Assembly: GCA_903952885.1 (NCBI GenBank) | Contig: CAJBHE010000180.1 | Coordinates: 1 to 13,778, forward strand | Length of the DNA stretch: 13,778 bases | Source: an uncultured Burkholderiales bacterium | GTDB lineage: Bacteria; Pseudomonadota; Gammaproteobacteria; Burkholderiales; Burkholderiaceae_C | Direction: 5' to 3' | In this document: positions 6,355 to 13,389 of the stretch, one piece after another | Position numbering within the stretch: position 1 is the first letter of the stretch | Layout of the letters: every line of letters starts with the position of its first letter | Notes under the pieces: model-generated | Told to the model about the DNA's origin: nothing | The model's input: the letters and a program-made list of their open reading frames with translations, nothing else | Database searches by the model: none | Made by a program: the position numbers and the translations under genes

Positions 6355-7260
6355 ATGAATGCAAATAAAACTAAAAAAATCGTTGTTTTAGCCACAGGCG
6401 GCACGATTGCTGGGCTCGCTGGCGATGCATCCAAGCCTCAAAACTACACCGCTGGCCAGGTGGGCGTGGCTGTTTTGCTGCACGGCGTGGCTGTTGATGG
6501 CTTAGAACTGCTGACCGAACAAGTGGCCCAAATCGACAGCAAGGACATGTCATTTGCCATCTGGCAAAGCTTGTTGGCCAGAGTGGCACATTGGGTGGCG
6601 CAAGAGGATGTGCAAGGCGTGGTCATCACCCACGGCACGGACACACTCGAAGAAACAGCTTACTTTTTGCAAACGGTGTTGCAGCTCACCAAGCCTGTGG
6701 CCCTGACTTGCGCCATGCTGCCTGCCAATGCGCCTGACAGCGATGGGCCCGGCAATCTCAAAGACGCTTTGGCTTGGGTGCAACGGGCAGACACTAAAGG
6801 CGTGGGGGTGGTGTGTGCGAGCCAAGTGCATGCTGGCCATGCCGTGCAAAAAAGCCACAGCCACCAACGCAACCCGTTCACTTCGCAAGACAAGGTCATG
6901 CATCCCGCGCATCTGCATGTGCCCAGTGTGGCGAAGGTGTTGGCCTGTCAGCAATGGCCGCGTGTTGAGCTTGTGTTTAACCACGCAGGCGCTGATGGCC
7001 GCCATGTGCGCACCTTGATCGCGCACGACGCCCCACAGGGCTGGGTGGTGGCGGGCACTGGCAACGGCACTTTGCATCACGCGTTAGAGGCTGCGTTGCT
7101 GGACGCGCAAAAGCAGGGTGCCTATGTGTTGCGTGCATCGCGCTGTGCACATGGTGGTGTGCAATCGCGCGAGGCAGATGTGTTGCCGCATGCGGGCTCA
7201 TTGACGGCGGTGCAAGCTCGGGTGGCTTTGCTGTTGCATTTGATGGCGCAGCCGGCTTGA
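6355..7260 (+). CDS. L-asparaginase (cytoplasmic, bacterial type I/II fold)
   Basis: A 301-residue asparaginase converting L-asparagine to aspartate and ammonia. Residues matching the E. coli enzyme set are present: nucleophile Thr17 in ATGGTIAG, Tyr31 (QNYTAGQVGV), Ser62 (IDSKDM), Thr95-Asp96 in THGTDTLEE and Lys165. There is no signal peptide, so it should act in the cytoplasm. It is shorter than the usual 320-350 residues. The motif normally reading AMRP is AMLP here (119-122), and DGPGNL follows. The upstream site is weak (GGCAAG). It is divergent from lexA and shares the control region with the two SOS boxes. Glutaminase side activity cannot be judged. The gene ends ahead of a bidirectional terminator shared with adk. 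Confidence 0.93.
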   Translation: MNANKTKKIVVLATGGTIAGLAGDASKPQNYTAGQVGVAVLLHGVAVDGLELLTEQVAQIDSKDMSFAIWQSLLARVAHWVAQEDVQGVVITHGTDTLEETAYFLQTVLQLTKPVALTCAMLPANAPDSDGPGNLKDALAWVQRADTKGVGVVCASQVHAGHAVQKSHSHQRNPFTSQDKVMHPAHLHVPSVAKVLACQQWPRVELVFNHAGADGRHVRTLIAHDAPQGWVVAGTGNGTLHHALEAALLDAQKQGAYVLRASRCAHGGVQSREADVLPHAGSLTAVQARVALLLHLMAQPA

Positions 7261-7292
7261 TAAATTCAAAGCTAATAATGCAAGACCAACAA

Positions 7293-7318
7293 AAAAGCCG
7301 CTCACCAGAGCGGCTTTT
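7293..7318. terminator. Bidirectional rho-independent terminator between asparaginase and adk
   Basis: AAAAGCCGCTC (7293-7303), loop ACCA, GAGCGGCTTTT (7308-7318): an 11-base perfect stem. The plus strand ends in four T, and the minus strand in six T, so it serves the convergent asparaginase and adk genes. Confidence 0.92.
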
Positions 7319-7345
7319 CATGGCGAGAAAAAAGCACGAAGCGGT

Positions 7346-8002
7346 TTAAGCCGAGAGGGCTTGGAACGCGCGTTCTTTGATTTCTTCCACGGAGCCCGTG
7401 CCGCTGATGGCGCGGTACTTGGGTGCAGTCATGGCGTCGGCCTTGGCCCAGCCAGAGTAGTAGTCCACCAGTGGCCGAGTTTGGGCGCTGTACACGTCCA
7501 AGCGCTTCTTGACGGTTTCTTCTTGGTCATCGGCACGTTGCACCAAGGGTTCGCCGGTTTCGTCGTCTTTGCCTTCCACCTTGGGTGGGTTGAACTTGAC
7601 GTGGTACGTACGGCCAGAAGCGGGGTGTGAGCGGCGGCCGCTCATGCGCTCGATGATGGCGTCAAACGGCACGTCGATTTCCAAAACGTAGTCCAGCTTC
7701 ACGCCGGCGGCCTTCATGGCATCGGCTTGAGGAATGGTGCGTGGGAAACCGTCAAACAAGAACCCATAGGCGCAATCAGACTCAGTGATTCGCTCTTTGA
7801 CCAAGTTGATGATCAGATCGTCACTGACCAATCCGCCAGCGTCCATCACTTTTTTGGCTTCGATGCCCAAGGTTGTGCCTGCTTTCACAGCCGCACGCAA
7901 CATGTCACCCGTGGAGATTTGGGGAATGCCGTACTTTTGGCAAATGAAGGTGGCTTGTGTGCCTTTACCAGCACCCGGGGCGCCCAACAAAATTAGTCTC
8001 AT
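7346..8002 (-). CDS. adk: Adenylate kinase
   Basis: A 218-residue long-form adenylate kinase that interconverts ATP + AMP and 2 ADP. It shows the P-loop GAPGAGKGT (7-15), the AMP-binding region STGDMLR (30-36), DGFPRT (84-89) and a full LID domain (about 122-160) starting GRRSHPASGRTYH, without zinc-binding cysteines. The C-terminus has the family motif KKRLDVY...LVDYY. AGGGA sits six bases before the ATG. It is the last gene of the exbB-to-adk minus-strand run, 61 bases after kdsB, a gap large enough for its own promoter, though none is clear. Confidence 0.98.
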   Translation of the reverse strand: MRLILLGAPGAGKGTQATFICQKYGIPQISTGDMLRAAVKAGTTLGIEAKKVMDAGGLVSDDLIINLVKERITESDCAYGFLFDGFPRTIPQADAMKAAGVKLDYVLEIDVPFDAIIERMSGRRSHPASGRTYHVKFNPPKVEGKDDETGEPLVQRADDQEETVKKRLDVYSAQTRPLVDYYSGWAKADAMTAPKYRAISGTGSVEEIKERAFQALSA

Positions 8003-8063
8003 TCTTGTCCCTACTTAAATATGTACGTTTTATTACTTATGCGAGGATATCACGCGATTACCT

Positions 8064-8825
8064 TCAAAAGCCTGACGCCGCCTCGTTCAACAGTGCTCTG
8101 ACCTTGGCCAAATCTTCGGGCGTGTCCACACCGGGGCCAGGTGAATGGTCGGTGACATGCACGGCAATGCGGTGGCCGTGCCACAAAGCTCGAAGTTGTT
8201 CGAGGGACTCGGTCAACTCCATCGGCGCTTGCGCCAACTTGGGGAACTCTCGCAAAAAGCCCACACGGTAGCCATACAAGCCCACATGACGCAGGGGAGC
8301 AGGGCTGGGAAGGGCAGTGATACCACCGTCACGCCACCAAGCAATCGGTGCACGGCTGAAATACAGCGCGGTGTTGCGGGCATCCAGCACCACTTTCACC
8401 ACATTGGGATTGGCAAAGTCTTCCACGCTGTCAATGGCGTGGGCGAGGGTGCTCATGCTGCAGTCGCTGCGTGTTTGCAGCAGCAAGGCTGCGGCATCAA
8501 TCGAGGCGGGGTCAATCAGGGGCTCGTCGCCTTGCACATTCACCACCACATCGGTGTCTTGCAAGCTGAGCAAGTCACAGGCCTCGGCCAAGCGGTCGCT
8601 CCCAGAGGGGTGATCGGTGCGGGTCAGCACAGCCTCCACGCCGTGGGCTAGGCAGGCAACCACAATGCGCGCGTCGTCAGCGGCCACCACCACACGCTTA
8701 GCAGCAGAGAGCTTGGCGCGTTGCGCCACGCGCACCACCATGGGCAAGCCCGCAATGTCGGCTAAAGGTTTGTCAGGCAGGCGCGACGAGGCCATCCGCG
8801 CTGGAATGAGAACGCAAAACGCCAT
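8064..8825 (-). CDS. kdsB: 3-deoxy-manno-octulosonate cytidylyltransferase (CMP-Kdo synthetase)
   Basis: A 253-residue enzyme that activates Kdo with CTP for lipopolysaccharide inner-core synthesis in the cytoplasm. Family motifs in order are IPARMASSRLPDKPL (7-21), DHPSGSDRLAEA (71-82), VNVQGDEPLI (95-104), PNVVKVV (140-146), HVGLYGY (180-186), ESLEQLR (206-212) and GVDTPEDL (232-239). The ATG directly abuts the TGA of the Trm112-like gene, whose last codons supply GGAAG as the ribosome binding site, so the two are translationally coupled. The order lpxK, Trm112-like, kdsB matches lpxK-ycaR-kdsB of E. coli. Confidence 0.98.
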   Translation of the reverse strand: MAFCVLIPARMASSRLPDKPLADIAGLPMVVRVAQRAKLSAAKRVVVAADDARIVVACLAHGVEAVLTRTDHPSGSDRLAEACDLLSLQDTDVVVNVQGDEPLIDPASIDAAALLLQTRSDCSMSTLAHAIDSVEDFANPNVVKVVLDARNTALYFSRAPIAWWRDGGITALPSPAPLRHVGLYGYRVGFLREFPKLAQAPMELTESLEQLRALWHGHRIAVHVTDHSPGPGVDTPEDLAKVRALLNEAASGF

Positions 8826-9008
8826 TCACGCTTCCAGTTCAGCGTCGCTCAGGGGGCGGGCTTCGTTTTCTAGCAACACAGGAATGCCATCGCGAATGGG
8901 ATAAGCCAAGCGCGCGCTGCGCGAGACCAGCTCTTGCGTGTCGCGTTTCAATTCCAGTGGGCCTTTGGTCACGGGGCAGACCAAGAGTTCAAGCAGTTTG
9001 GTGTCCAT
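8826..9008 (-). CDS. Trm112-like (YcaR-type) small protein
   Basis: A 60-residue Trm112/UPF0434 protein like E. coli YcaR: MDTKLLELLVCPVTKGPLE, then ARLAYPIRDGIPVLLENEA. In zinc-binding relatives the first motif is CPxC; here it reads CPVT, and the later Cys position is Ser (LVSRSARLAYP), so only Cys11 remains and zinc binding is unlikely. The start at 9008 gives the family N-terminus and lies within the end of lpxK (20-base overlap); the open frame extends further upstream but only through lpxK sequence. The stop is directly followed by the kdsB ATG. The cellular role of this bacterial branch is not settled; its conserved place in the lipid A/Kdo operon suggests a supporting role there. Confidence 0.92.
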   Translation of the reverse strand: MDTKLLELLVCPVTKGPLELKRDTQELVSRSARLAYPIRDGIPVLLENEARPLSDAELEA

Positions 9009-10074
9009 GGGGTGATGATAACTTTGCATGTTGTGCGGCTGCCAGATGCACATCAATAGCAGCCAGCAGTTCGTTGGGTAAGGTGGTTTGCAGAGGCACG
9101 GCCCATGCGTGTGGGTGCTGCGCCCAAATCTTGACGGCGTCTTTTTCGGTGCACAGCACATCACCTTGTGCAGCATTGATGTTCAGTTGCGATAAATCCG
9201 CATGGTCAGCCAGCGCTTGTGTGTGGCGCAAGTTCAAGCCTTGCTCGCGCAGCATGGCAAAAAACTGTTCGGGTTTGACAATGCCAGCCAAGGCTTGCAC
9301 GGGCGTTTGGCCCCAACTGCTGAGGGCGCGTTGCGTGCCATCGGCTTGCACGGCAAAGTCGGCCAAGCGGCGCTGAACAGCAAACTCATGCGGTTCTGCC
9401 ACGCCAGCCGTCTTCAGCAAACAACAAGGCACATCGTTGCCCGACGAGGCGAGCGTCCAAGGCTTGCGAGGCCAAGGTTCGCGCAATGGCCCAGCTGGCA
9501 ACATGTGGCCGTTGCCCACGCCGCGCTCGTCAAACACACACAGTTCAAGGTCGCGCGCCAGTGACCAGTGCTGCAGCCCATCGTCACACACCAGCACTTG
9601 CACATCGGGGTGCAGGGCAAGCAGCGCACGGCCTGCATCGACTCGGCTGTTGCCCACAAACACGGGCACTTGGCAGCTGCGGGCAATCAACAAAGGCTCA
9701 TCACCCACGTTCTGAGATTGGCTTTGAGGCGATACCGCTAAGGTGCTGCTCGTTTTGCGGCCATAGCCACGCGACAGCACCCCTACGCGAAGGCCTTTTG
9801 CTTTGAAGTGGTTTACCAAGGCCATGGTGATCGGCGTTTTGCCCACGCCACCCACCATCACATTGCCCACCACGATCACGGGTACGGGTAGCGTTTCTTG
9901 TTTGAAAAACCCGTGTTGGTAAAGAGCGCGGCGAATTGCCACCAGTACCTCAAACAGCCAGCTCACGGGCAGCAAAACAAAGGCCAATGTTTGGCCCCAG
10001 CCGCCTTGACCATTCCACGCTTGGGTTAAGACCTGGGTCAATATTAGGGTCAATGTTTGGCGTCGGCCGCTCAT
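8989..10074 (-). CDS. lpxK: Tetraacyldisaccharide 4'-kinase (lipid A biosynthesis)
   Basis: A 361-residue inner-membrane-associated kinase that phosphorylates the 4' position of the lipid A disaccharide precursor. An N-terminal hydrophobic helix (about 29-47) precedes PVIVVGNVMVGGVGKTP, with the Walker A motif at 75-80. SRGYGR (101-106) and DDGLQHW are family signatures, and LCTEKDAVK lies near the end. It starts five bases after the exbD stop and overlaps the Trm112-like gene by 20 bases. Codons 7-18 are a small internal repeat (TLILTQVLTQ) making the N-terminus a little longer than in relatives. Confidence 0.97.
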   Translation of the reverse strand: MSGRRQTLTLILTQVLTQAWNGQGGWGQTLAFVLLPVSWLFEVLVAIRRALYQHGFFKQETLPVPVIVVGNVMVGGVGKTPITMALVNHFKAKGLRVGVLSRGYGRKTSSTLAVSPQSQSQNVGDEPLLIARSCQVPVFVGNSRVDAGRALLALHPDVQVLVCDDGLQHWSLARDLELCVFDERGVGNGHMLPAGPLREPWPRKPWTLASSGNDVPCCLLKTAGVAEPHEFAVQRRLADFAVQADGTQRALSSWGQTPVQALAGIVKPEQFFAMLREQGLNLRHTQALADHADLSQLNINAAQGDVLCTEKDAVKIWAQHPHAWAVPLQTTLPNELLAAIDVHLAAAQHAKLSSPHGHQTA

Positions 10075-10079
10075 GTGGC

Positions 10080-10511
10080 TCAGTCGGCTTTGCCGTTGGG
10101 CGACTGGGCTGCGAAGGTCAACTGGTTCAAGCCATTGCGGCGTGCAGCTTCCATCACCATCATCACCGACTGGTGGCTGGCTTGTGCATCCGCGCTGATG
10201 ATCACCATGGGGCTGTCAATGCTTTGCGTGGCTTGCGCCAGCGCTTGGCTCAGGCCTTGCACATCACGCGTGTTGACCAAATTGCGGTTCACGCTGAACT
10301 GGCCTTCGCTGCTGATGGACACAATCACTTCATGTGGGTGTTCTTTGGGCGCATCAGCATCTGCCACGGGCAAGTTCAGCTGCATTTCTGTGAACTTGCT
10401 GTAGGTGGTGGAGAGCATCAAAAAAATCACCACCACCAACAAAATGTCGATGAAAGGAATCAGGTTGATCTCGGGCTCGGGGCTCTTCTCGCGATGAAAT
10501 TTCATGGCCAT
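10080..10511 (-). CDS. exbD: ExbD/TolR-type biopolymer transport protein
   Basis: A 143-residue membrane protein with a short cytoplasmic N-terminus, one membrane helix (about 17-35, NLIPFIDILLVVVIFLML) carrying the proton-conducting Asp22, and a periplasmic domain. With ExbB it uses the proton gradient to drive TonB- or Tol-type partners in the outer membrane. The ATG at 10511 has CAGGCG upstream; a second ATG two codons later (10505) is equally compatible with the family. It lies 13 bases after the exbB stop. No TonB gene is in the window, so the energised partner is unknown. Confidence 0.95.
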   Translation of the reverse strand: MAMKFHREKSPEPEINLIPFIDILLVVVIFLMLSTTYSKFTEMQLNLPVADADAPKEHPHEVIVSISSEGQFSVNRNLVNTRDVQGLSQALAQATQSIDSPMVIISADAQASHQSVMMVMEAARRNGLNQLTFAAQSPNGKAD

Positions 10512-10524
10512 GGTGTGGCGCCTG

Positions 10525-11151
10525 TTATTTCAAACGCGCGCGCATGGCGAGCAAGTGCCGCACAAAGCGCTCGGCATCCAACTCAAAGCCCAACACATAC
10601 GCATCCACGCGGCCACGCAGGTAACGCCAAAACATCAGTGCGGGAATGGCAATGATCAAGCCAAACGCGGTGTTGTAGAGCGCCATTGAAATACCTTGTG
10701 CCAACTGCACAGGGTTGTTAGTTCCTGGGGCTTGCGAGCCAAAAATCTCAATCATGCCGATGACTGTGCCCAACAAACCCAGCAAAGGCGCAGCCGAGGC
10801 GATGGTGGCCAAAGCCACCAAATACTTTTCTAGCTCATGGGCGGCCTTGCGTCCCGCGGACTCCATGCTCGAACGCAAGTCTTCAGGGCTGATGAGCGGC
10901 TCGGCGTTCATGGCGTATAAGCCAGAGGCCAAGATGCGCCCCAAGACCGAGTGGTCGTGCAGCTGCTGCATGGCATCTTCGGATGGCAAATTGTCACATG
11001 AGGCTTGGATCGCTTGTTCTAGCAAACCTTCAGGTGCCACCAAATGGCTGCGCAGGCTCATCATGCGTTCGATGACCAAGGCCAAGGCCACGACAGAGCA
11101 GATCAATAGGGGCCAAATCGGCCAACCAGCCGCTTGTATGATGGTGAACAA
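10525..11151 (-). CDS. exbB: ExbB/TolQ-type proton channel protein, TTG start
   Basis: MotA/TolQ/ExbB family, 208 residues from the chosen start. Membrane helices lie at about 10-28, 111-135 (ASAAPLLGLLGTVIGMI) and 154-178 (MALYNTAFGLIIAIPA). It forms the inner-membrane proton-conducting motor with ExbD, encoded next. The longest frame starts at ATG 11250, but the family N-terminus (FTIIQAAGWPIWPL) begins at a TTG at 11151, which has GGAG at ideal spacing. The 33 residues of the longer version look non-family and are encoded by sequence rich in DnaA-box-like 9-mers, so they are probably untranslated. It heads the envelope operon exbB-exbD-lpxK-Trm112-kdsB-adk. Confidence 0.94.
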   Translation of the reverse strand: MFTIIQAAGWPIWPLLICSVVALALVIERMMSLRSHLVAPEGLLEQAIQASCDNLPSEDAMQQLHDHSVLGRILASGLYAMNAEPLISPEDLRSSMESAGRKAAHELEKYLVALATIASAAPLLGLLGTVIGMIEIFGSQAPGTNNPVQLAQGISMALYNTAFGLIIAIPALMFWRYLRGRVDAYVLGFELDAERFVRHLLAMRARLK

Positions 11152-11159
11152 AGCCGACA

Positions 11160-11163
11160 CTCC
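11160..11163 (-). promoter_or_regulatory. Ribosome binding site supporting the exbB TTG start
   Basis: GGAG on the minus strand lies eight bases before TTG at 11151. It is adjacent to, and so too close for, the in-frame GTG at 11160, which makes TTG the better start. Confidence 0.65.
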
Positions 11164-11198
11164 AGAGAATTTGTGTGGAGCAATTATGGCCCAGCCTT

Positions 11199-11207
11199 TC
11201 ATCCACA
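11199..11207 (+). promoter_or_regulatory. DnaA-box-like 9-mer (one mismatch)
   Basis: TCATCCACA differs at one base from the DnaA box TTATNCACA. It faces the perfect box at 11213-11221 with five bases between, forming the inverted repeat ATCCACA/TGTGGAT. Confidence 0.5.
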
Positions 11208-11212
11208 CGAAC

Positions 11213-11221
11213 TGTGGATAA
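11213..11221 (-). promoter_or_regulatory. Perfect DnaA box TTATCCACA
   Basis: The plus strand reads TGTGGATAA, the exact complement of the high-affinity DnaA box TTATCCACA. It lies upstream of the chosen exbB start. A perfect 9-mer is expected less often than once in 100 kb by chance at even base composition. Confidence 0.65.
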
Positions 11222-11224
11222 CTT

Positions 11225-11233
11225 TGGGGATAA
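11225..11233 (-). promoter_or_regulatory. DnaA-box-like 9-mer (one mismatch)
   Basis: TTATCCCCA on the minus strand has one mismatch to TTATNCACA. It is in the same orientation as the perfect box, with a 12-base period. Confidence 0.45.
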
Positions 11234-11316
11234 GCTTCGATCCACCCCATCTAAAGCCGCTTAAATAGGCGAATTCATCAAATTGACTCAAAAATGAGCG
11301 CTAAAAATTCTTTTTA

Positions 11317-11329
11317 AATCAATGACTTG
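11317..11329 (+). promoter_or_regulatory. IHF consensus match
   Basis: AATCAATGACTTG fits WATCAANNNNTTR at every defined position. It lies between the DnaA-box cluster and the A/T tract, where a DNA bend would bring them together. IHF binding is inferred from consensus only. Confidence 0.5.
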
Positions 11330-11342
11330 CTACGAAAATTGG

Positions 11343-11369
11343 TGATTTTATTGATTTATTAATTTAAAA
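11343..11369. other. A/T tract, possible unwinding element
   Basis: Of 27 bases only two are G or C, with repeated TGATTTTAT / TGATTTATT / TAATTTA blocks. In an origin such a tract would be the unwinding element; here it may simply be promoter DNA for xseA. Confidence 0.4.
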
Positions 11370-11386
11370 GAGATACGGATATATTT

Positions 11387-11395
11387 TGTGGATGA
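11387..11395 (-). promoter_or_regulatory. DnaA-box-like 9-mer (one mismatch) at the xseA start
   Basis: The plus strand reads TGTGGATGA, complement TCATCCACA, the same variant as at 11199-11207. It overlaps the GGATGAG that may act as the xseA ribosome binding site, so the match could be incidental. Confidence 0.35.
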
Positions 11396-11402
11396 GTCAT
11401 TG

Positions 11403-12686
11403 ATGTCGACCCAAGAATCGCTAGGTTTGATGCCCCGTATATGGGCAGTTGGTGCCCTTTGCCGCGCCGTTGCTGATGTCTTGGACAGCCGCTTTAACCC
11501 TGTGGCTGTTCGGGGAGAGATTTCGGGCTTCACGCGAGCGGCCAGCGGCCATTGCTACTTCAGCCTCAAGGACGAAAGCGGGCAGCTGCGTTGCGCAATG
11601 TTCAAGCGAGCTGCCCAAATGCTCGATTTTCGCCCTGTGGACGGCGAACTGGTCGAAATTCGCGGTCGTTTGGGTGTATATGAGCCTCGAGGCGAGCTGC
11701 AACTGGTTGTGGAAAACATGCGCCGAGCAGGCCAAGGCGCTTGGTTTGAACAGTTTTTGAAACTCAAAGCCAAGCTCGAAGCCGAAGGCCTGTTTGACGC
11801 TGACCGCAAACGCCCCGTCAAAACCATGCCACGTGGCATTGGTGTGGTCACCTCGCTCGGCGCTGCCGCCTTGCATGACGTGTCTTCGGCCTTGCAGCGC
11901 CGTGTGCCGCACATTCCTGTGGTGCTGGCCCCATCACTCGTGCAAGGGCCAGATGCGCCGCCCACCTTGGTGCAAGCCTTGAAGCAACTTGGCCAACAAC
12001 CCAACATCGACGTGATACTGCTGGTGCGCGGTGGCGGCTCAATGGAAGACCTGTGGGCCTTCAATGACGAAAACCTCGCCCGCGCCATCGTCAACAGCAC
12101 CGTGCCCATCATCTGCGGCGTGGGTCACGAGACCGACTTCACCATTGCCGACTTCTGCGCTGACCTGCGCGCGCCCACGCCCACCGCTGCCGCCGAAATG
12201 TGCGCCGTGCCGCAAGCTGAGTTGTTGTCAAACCTGCAACTGTGGGGCAACGCACTGCAAACCATCATGCACCGCCAACTCGACACCCAAGAGCAGCGTC
12301 TTGACCGTGTTCAAGCCCGTTTGGGTCGTCCTTCCGAAGGTTTGAGCACCGAAAAAATGCAGCTATTGCGCTTGCAGCAGCGCCTGGGCCAAGTCGTGCA
12401 AATTCGCACCCAGCGCTGCCACAACGAGCTGGCCACACTTGCCAGCGGCCTAGCCCGTGGCGTGCAGCAAACCCCCGCCACGGCCCGAGAGCGTCTGCAC
12501 CGCGCCGCATTGCGCCTAGAGCTGCTTGACCCCAAACTCGTGTTACAACGAGGTTTCGCTTGGCTCAGCAACGCCGATGGACAAGCCGTTACATCCGTGG
12601 CGCATACGACGCAAGGCCAAGCCTTGCAAGCAATCCTTGCCGACGGCGTGGTTGATTTGACCGTCGCGGCCAACCGTCACATTTAG
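11403..12686 (+). CDS. xseA: Exonuclease VII large subunit
   Basis: A 427-residue large subunit of exodeoxyribonuclease VII, which degrades single-stranded DNA from both ends and needs the small subunit XseB (not in the window). An N-terminal OB-fold (about 12-110) contains VRGEISGFTRAASGHCYFSLKD. The catalytic domain shows GIGVVTSLGAAALHDV (145-160), LVRGGGSMEDLWAFNDE (207-223) and GVGHETDFTIAD (239-250) followed by RAPTPTAAAE. A long Gln/Leu/Arg-rich coiled-coil region (about 270-380) precedes the C-terminal segment with LDPKLVLQRGFAW. I chose ATG 11403, which has GGATGAG upstream, over GTG 11388 (five residues longer). It is followed after 34 bases by sodB in the same direction. Confidence 0.97.
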   Translation: MSTQESLGLMPRIWAVGALCRAVADVLDSRFNPVAVRGEISGFTRAASGHCYFSLKDESGQLRCAMFKRAAQMLDFRPVDGELVEIRGRLGVYEPRGELQLVVENMRRAGQGAWFEQFLKLKAKLEAEGLFDADRKRPVKTMPRGIGVVTSLGAAALHDVSSALQRRVPHIPVVLAPSLVQGPDAPPTLVQALKQLGQQPNIDVILLVRGGGSMEDLWAFNDENLARAIVNSTVPIICGVGHETDFTIADFCADLRAPTPTAAAEMCAVPQAELLSNLQLWGNALQTIMHRQLDTQEQRLDRVQARLGRPSEGLSTEKMQLLRLQQRLGQVVQIRTQRCHNELATLASGLARGVQQTPATARERLHRAALRLELLDPKLVLQRGFAWLSNADGQAVTSVAHTTQGQALQAILADGVVDLTVAANRHI

Positions 12687-12720
12687 TTTTTACAATTCAC
12701 TTTTTATATAAGAGGACTTC

Positions 12721-13302
12721 ATGGAACACACGCTCCCCGCACTGCCTTACGCCATTGACGCATTGGCCCCTCACTACAGCCAAGAAACCCTCGAGTTTCA
12801 CCACGGCAAGCACCACAACGCTTATGTTGTGAACTTGAACAACCTGCAAAAAGGTACCGAGTTTGAAGGCATGGCGCTGGAAGAAATCATCAAGAAGTCC
12901 AGCGGTGGTATCTACAACAACTCTGCCCAAATCTGGAATCACACCTTCTTTTGGAACTGCATGAAGCCCCAAGGCGGCGGCGAGCCCACAGGTGCACTGG
13001 CCACAGCCATCAACGCCAAATTCGGCAGCTACGCAGCCTTCAAAGAAGCTTTCGTCAAAAGTGCCGTGGGCAACTTTGGTTCAGGCTGGACATGGTTGGT
13101 TAAAAAGGCCGACGGTTCGGTGGACATCGTCAACATGGGCGCTGCTGGCACTCCGTTGACCACTGGTGACAAAGCCTTGTTGACTGTGGACGTGTGGGAA
13201 CACGCCTACTACATCGACTACCGCAACATGCGCCCTAAGTTTGTTGAGACTTTCCTAGACCAACTGGTTAACTGGTCTTTTGCTGAAAGCAACTTCGCCT
13301 AA
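12721..13302 (+). CDS. sodB: Superoxide dismutase, iron type
   Basis: A 193-residue cytoplasmic enzyme converting superoxide to oxygen and hydrogen peroxide. Metal ligands are His27 (EFHHGKHH), His74 (IWNHTFFWNC), Asp157 and His161 (DVWEHAYYIDY). Gln70 just before the WNH motif is the position used by iron-type enzymes, so Fe is favoured over Mn. There is no signal peptide. GAGGA sits five bases before the ATG, after a short A/T-rich gap containing TATATAA. It could be co-transcribed with xseA or have its own promoter. A strong terminator follows. Confidence 0.97.
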   Translation: MEHTLPALPYAIDALAPHYSQETLEFHHGKHHNAYVVNLNNLQKGTEFEGMALEEIIKKSSGGIYNNSAQIWNHTFFWNCMKPQGGGEPTGALATAINAKFGSYAAFKEAFVKSAVGNFGSGWTWLVKKADGSVDIVNMGAAGTPLTTGDKALLTVDVWEHAYYIDYRNMRPKFVETFLDQLVNWSFAESNFA

Positions 13303-13342
13303 CACTGCCTGTTTTGGCGGGCTTGATGCTCGTTGAAACATC

Positions 13343-13371
13343 AAAAAGCCGCCTTGGAAGGCGGCTTTTTT
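13343..13371. terminator. Bidirectional rho-independent terminator after sodB
   Basis: AAAAAGCCGCC (13343-13353), loop TTGGAA, GGCGGCTTTTTT (13360-13371). The stem is G/C rich and both strands end in a run of at least five T. It separates the convergent sodB and DUF192 genes. Confidence 0.93.
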
Positions 13372-13389
13372 GTGGGTGGGTGCAACCGT

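Larger units (their letters stand above)
11152..11402. other. exbB-xseA divergent intergenic region with origin-like motifs
   Basis: A 251-base divergent gap that should hold promoters for the exbB operon and for xseA. I found no convincing -35/-10 pair: TTGAGT...TATTTA on the minus strand has spacing 18 but poor -10 agreement, and TATATT at 11380-11385 on + lacks a -35 at good distance. It contains DnaA-box-like 9-mers, an IHF consensus match and an A/T tract, each listed separately. Its composition is much more AT-rich than the genes on either side, especially from 11255 to 11385. Confidence 0.6.

Noticed and set aside
6550..7080. A 176-codon antisense frame inside the asparaginase gene
   Set aside because: No ribosome binding site or family resemblance, and the plus frame has all asparaginase catalytic residues.
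11380..11385. TATATT as the xseA -10 element
   Set aside because: The nearest TTGATT is 23 bases away, too far for a sigma-70 promoter, and TTAATT is too close at 15.
11199..11395. Calling this the chromosomal oriC outright
   Set aside because: None of the usual origin genes is near, three of four boxes are imperfect, and one overlaps a likely ribosome binding site; kept as a finding only.
11555..12112. A 185-codon antisense frame inside xseA
   Set aside because: Low-complexity Ser/Thr/Arg composition typical of antisense frames in GC-rich genes.
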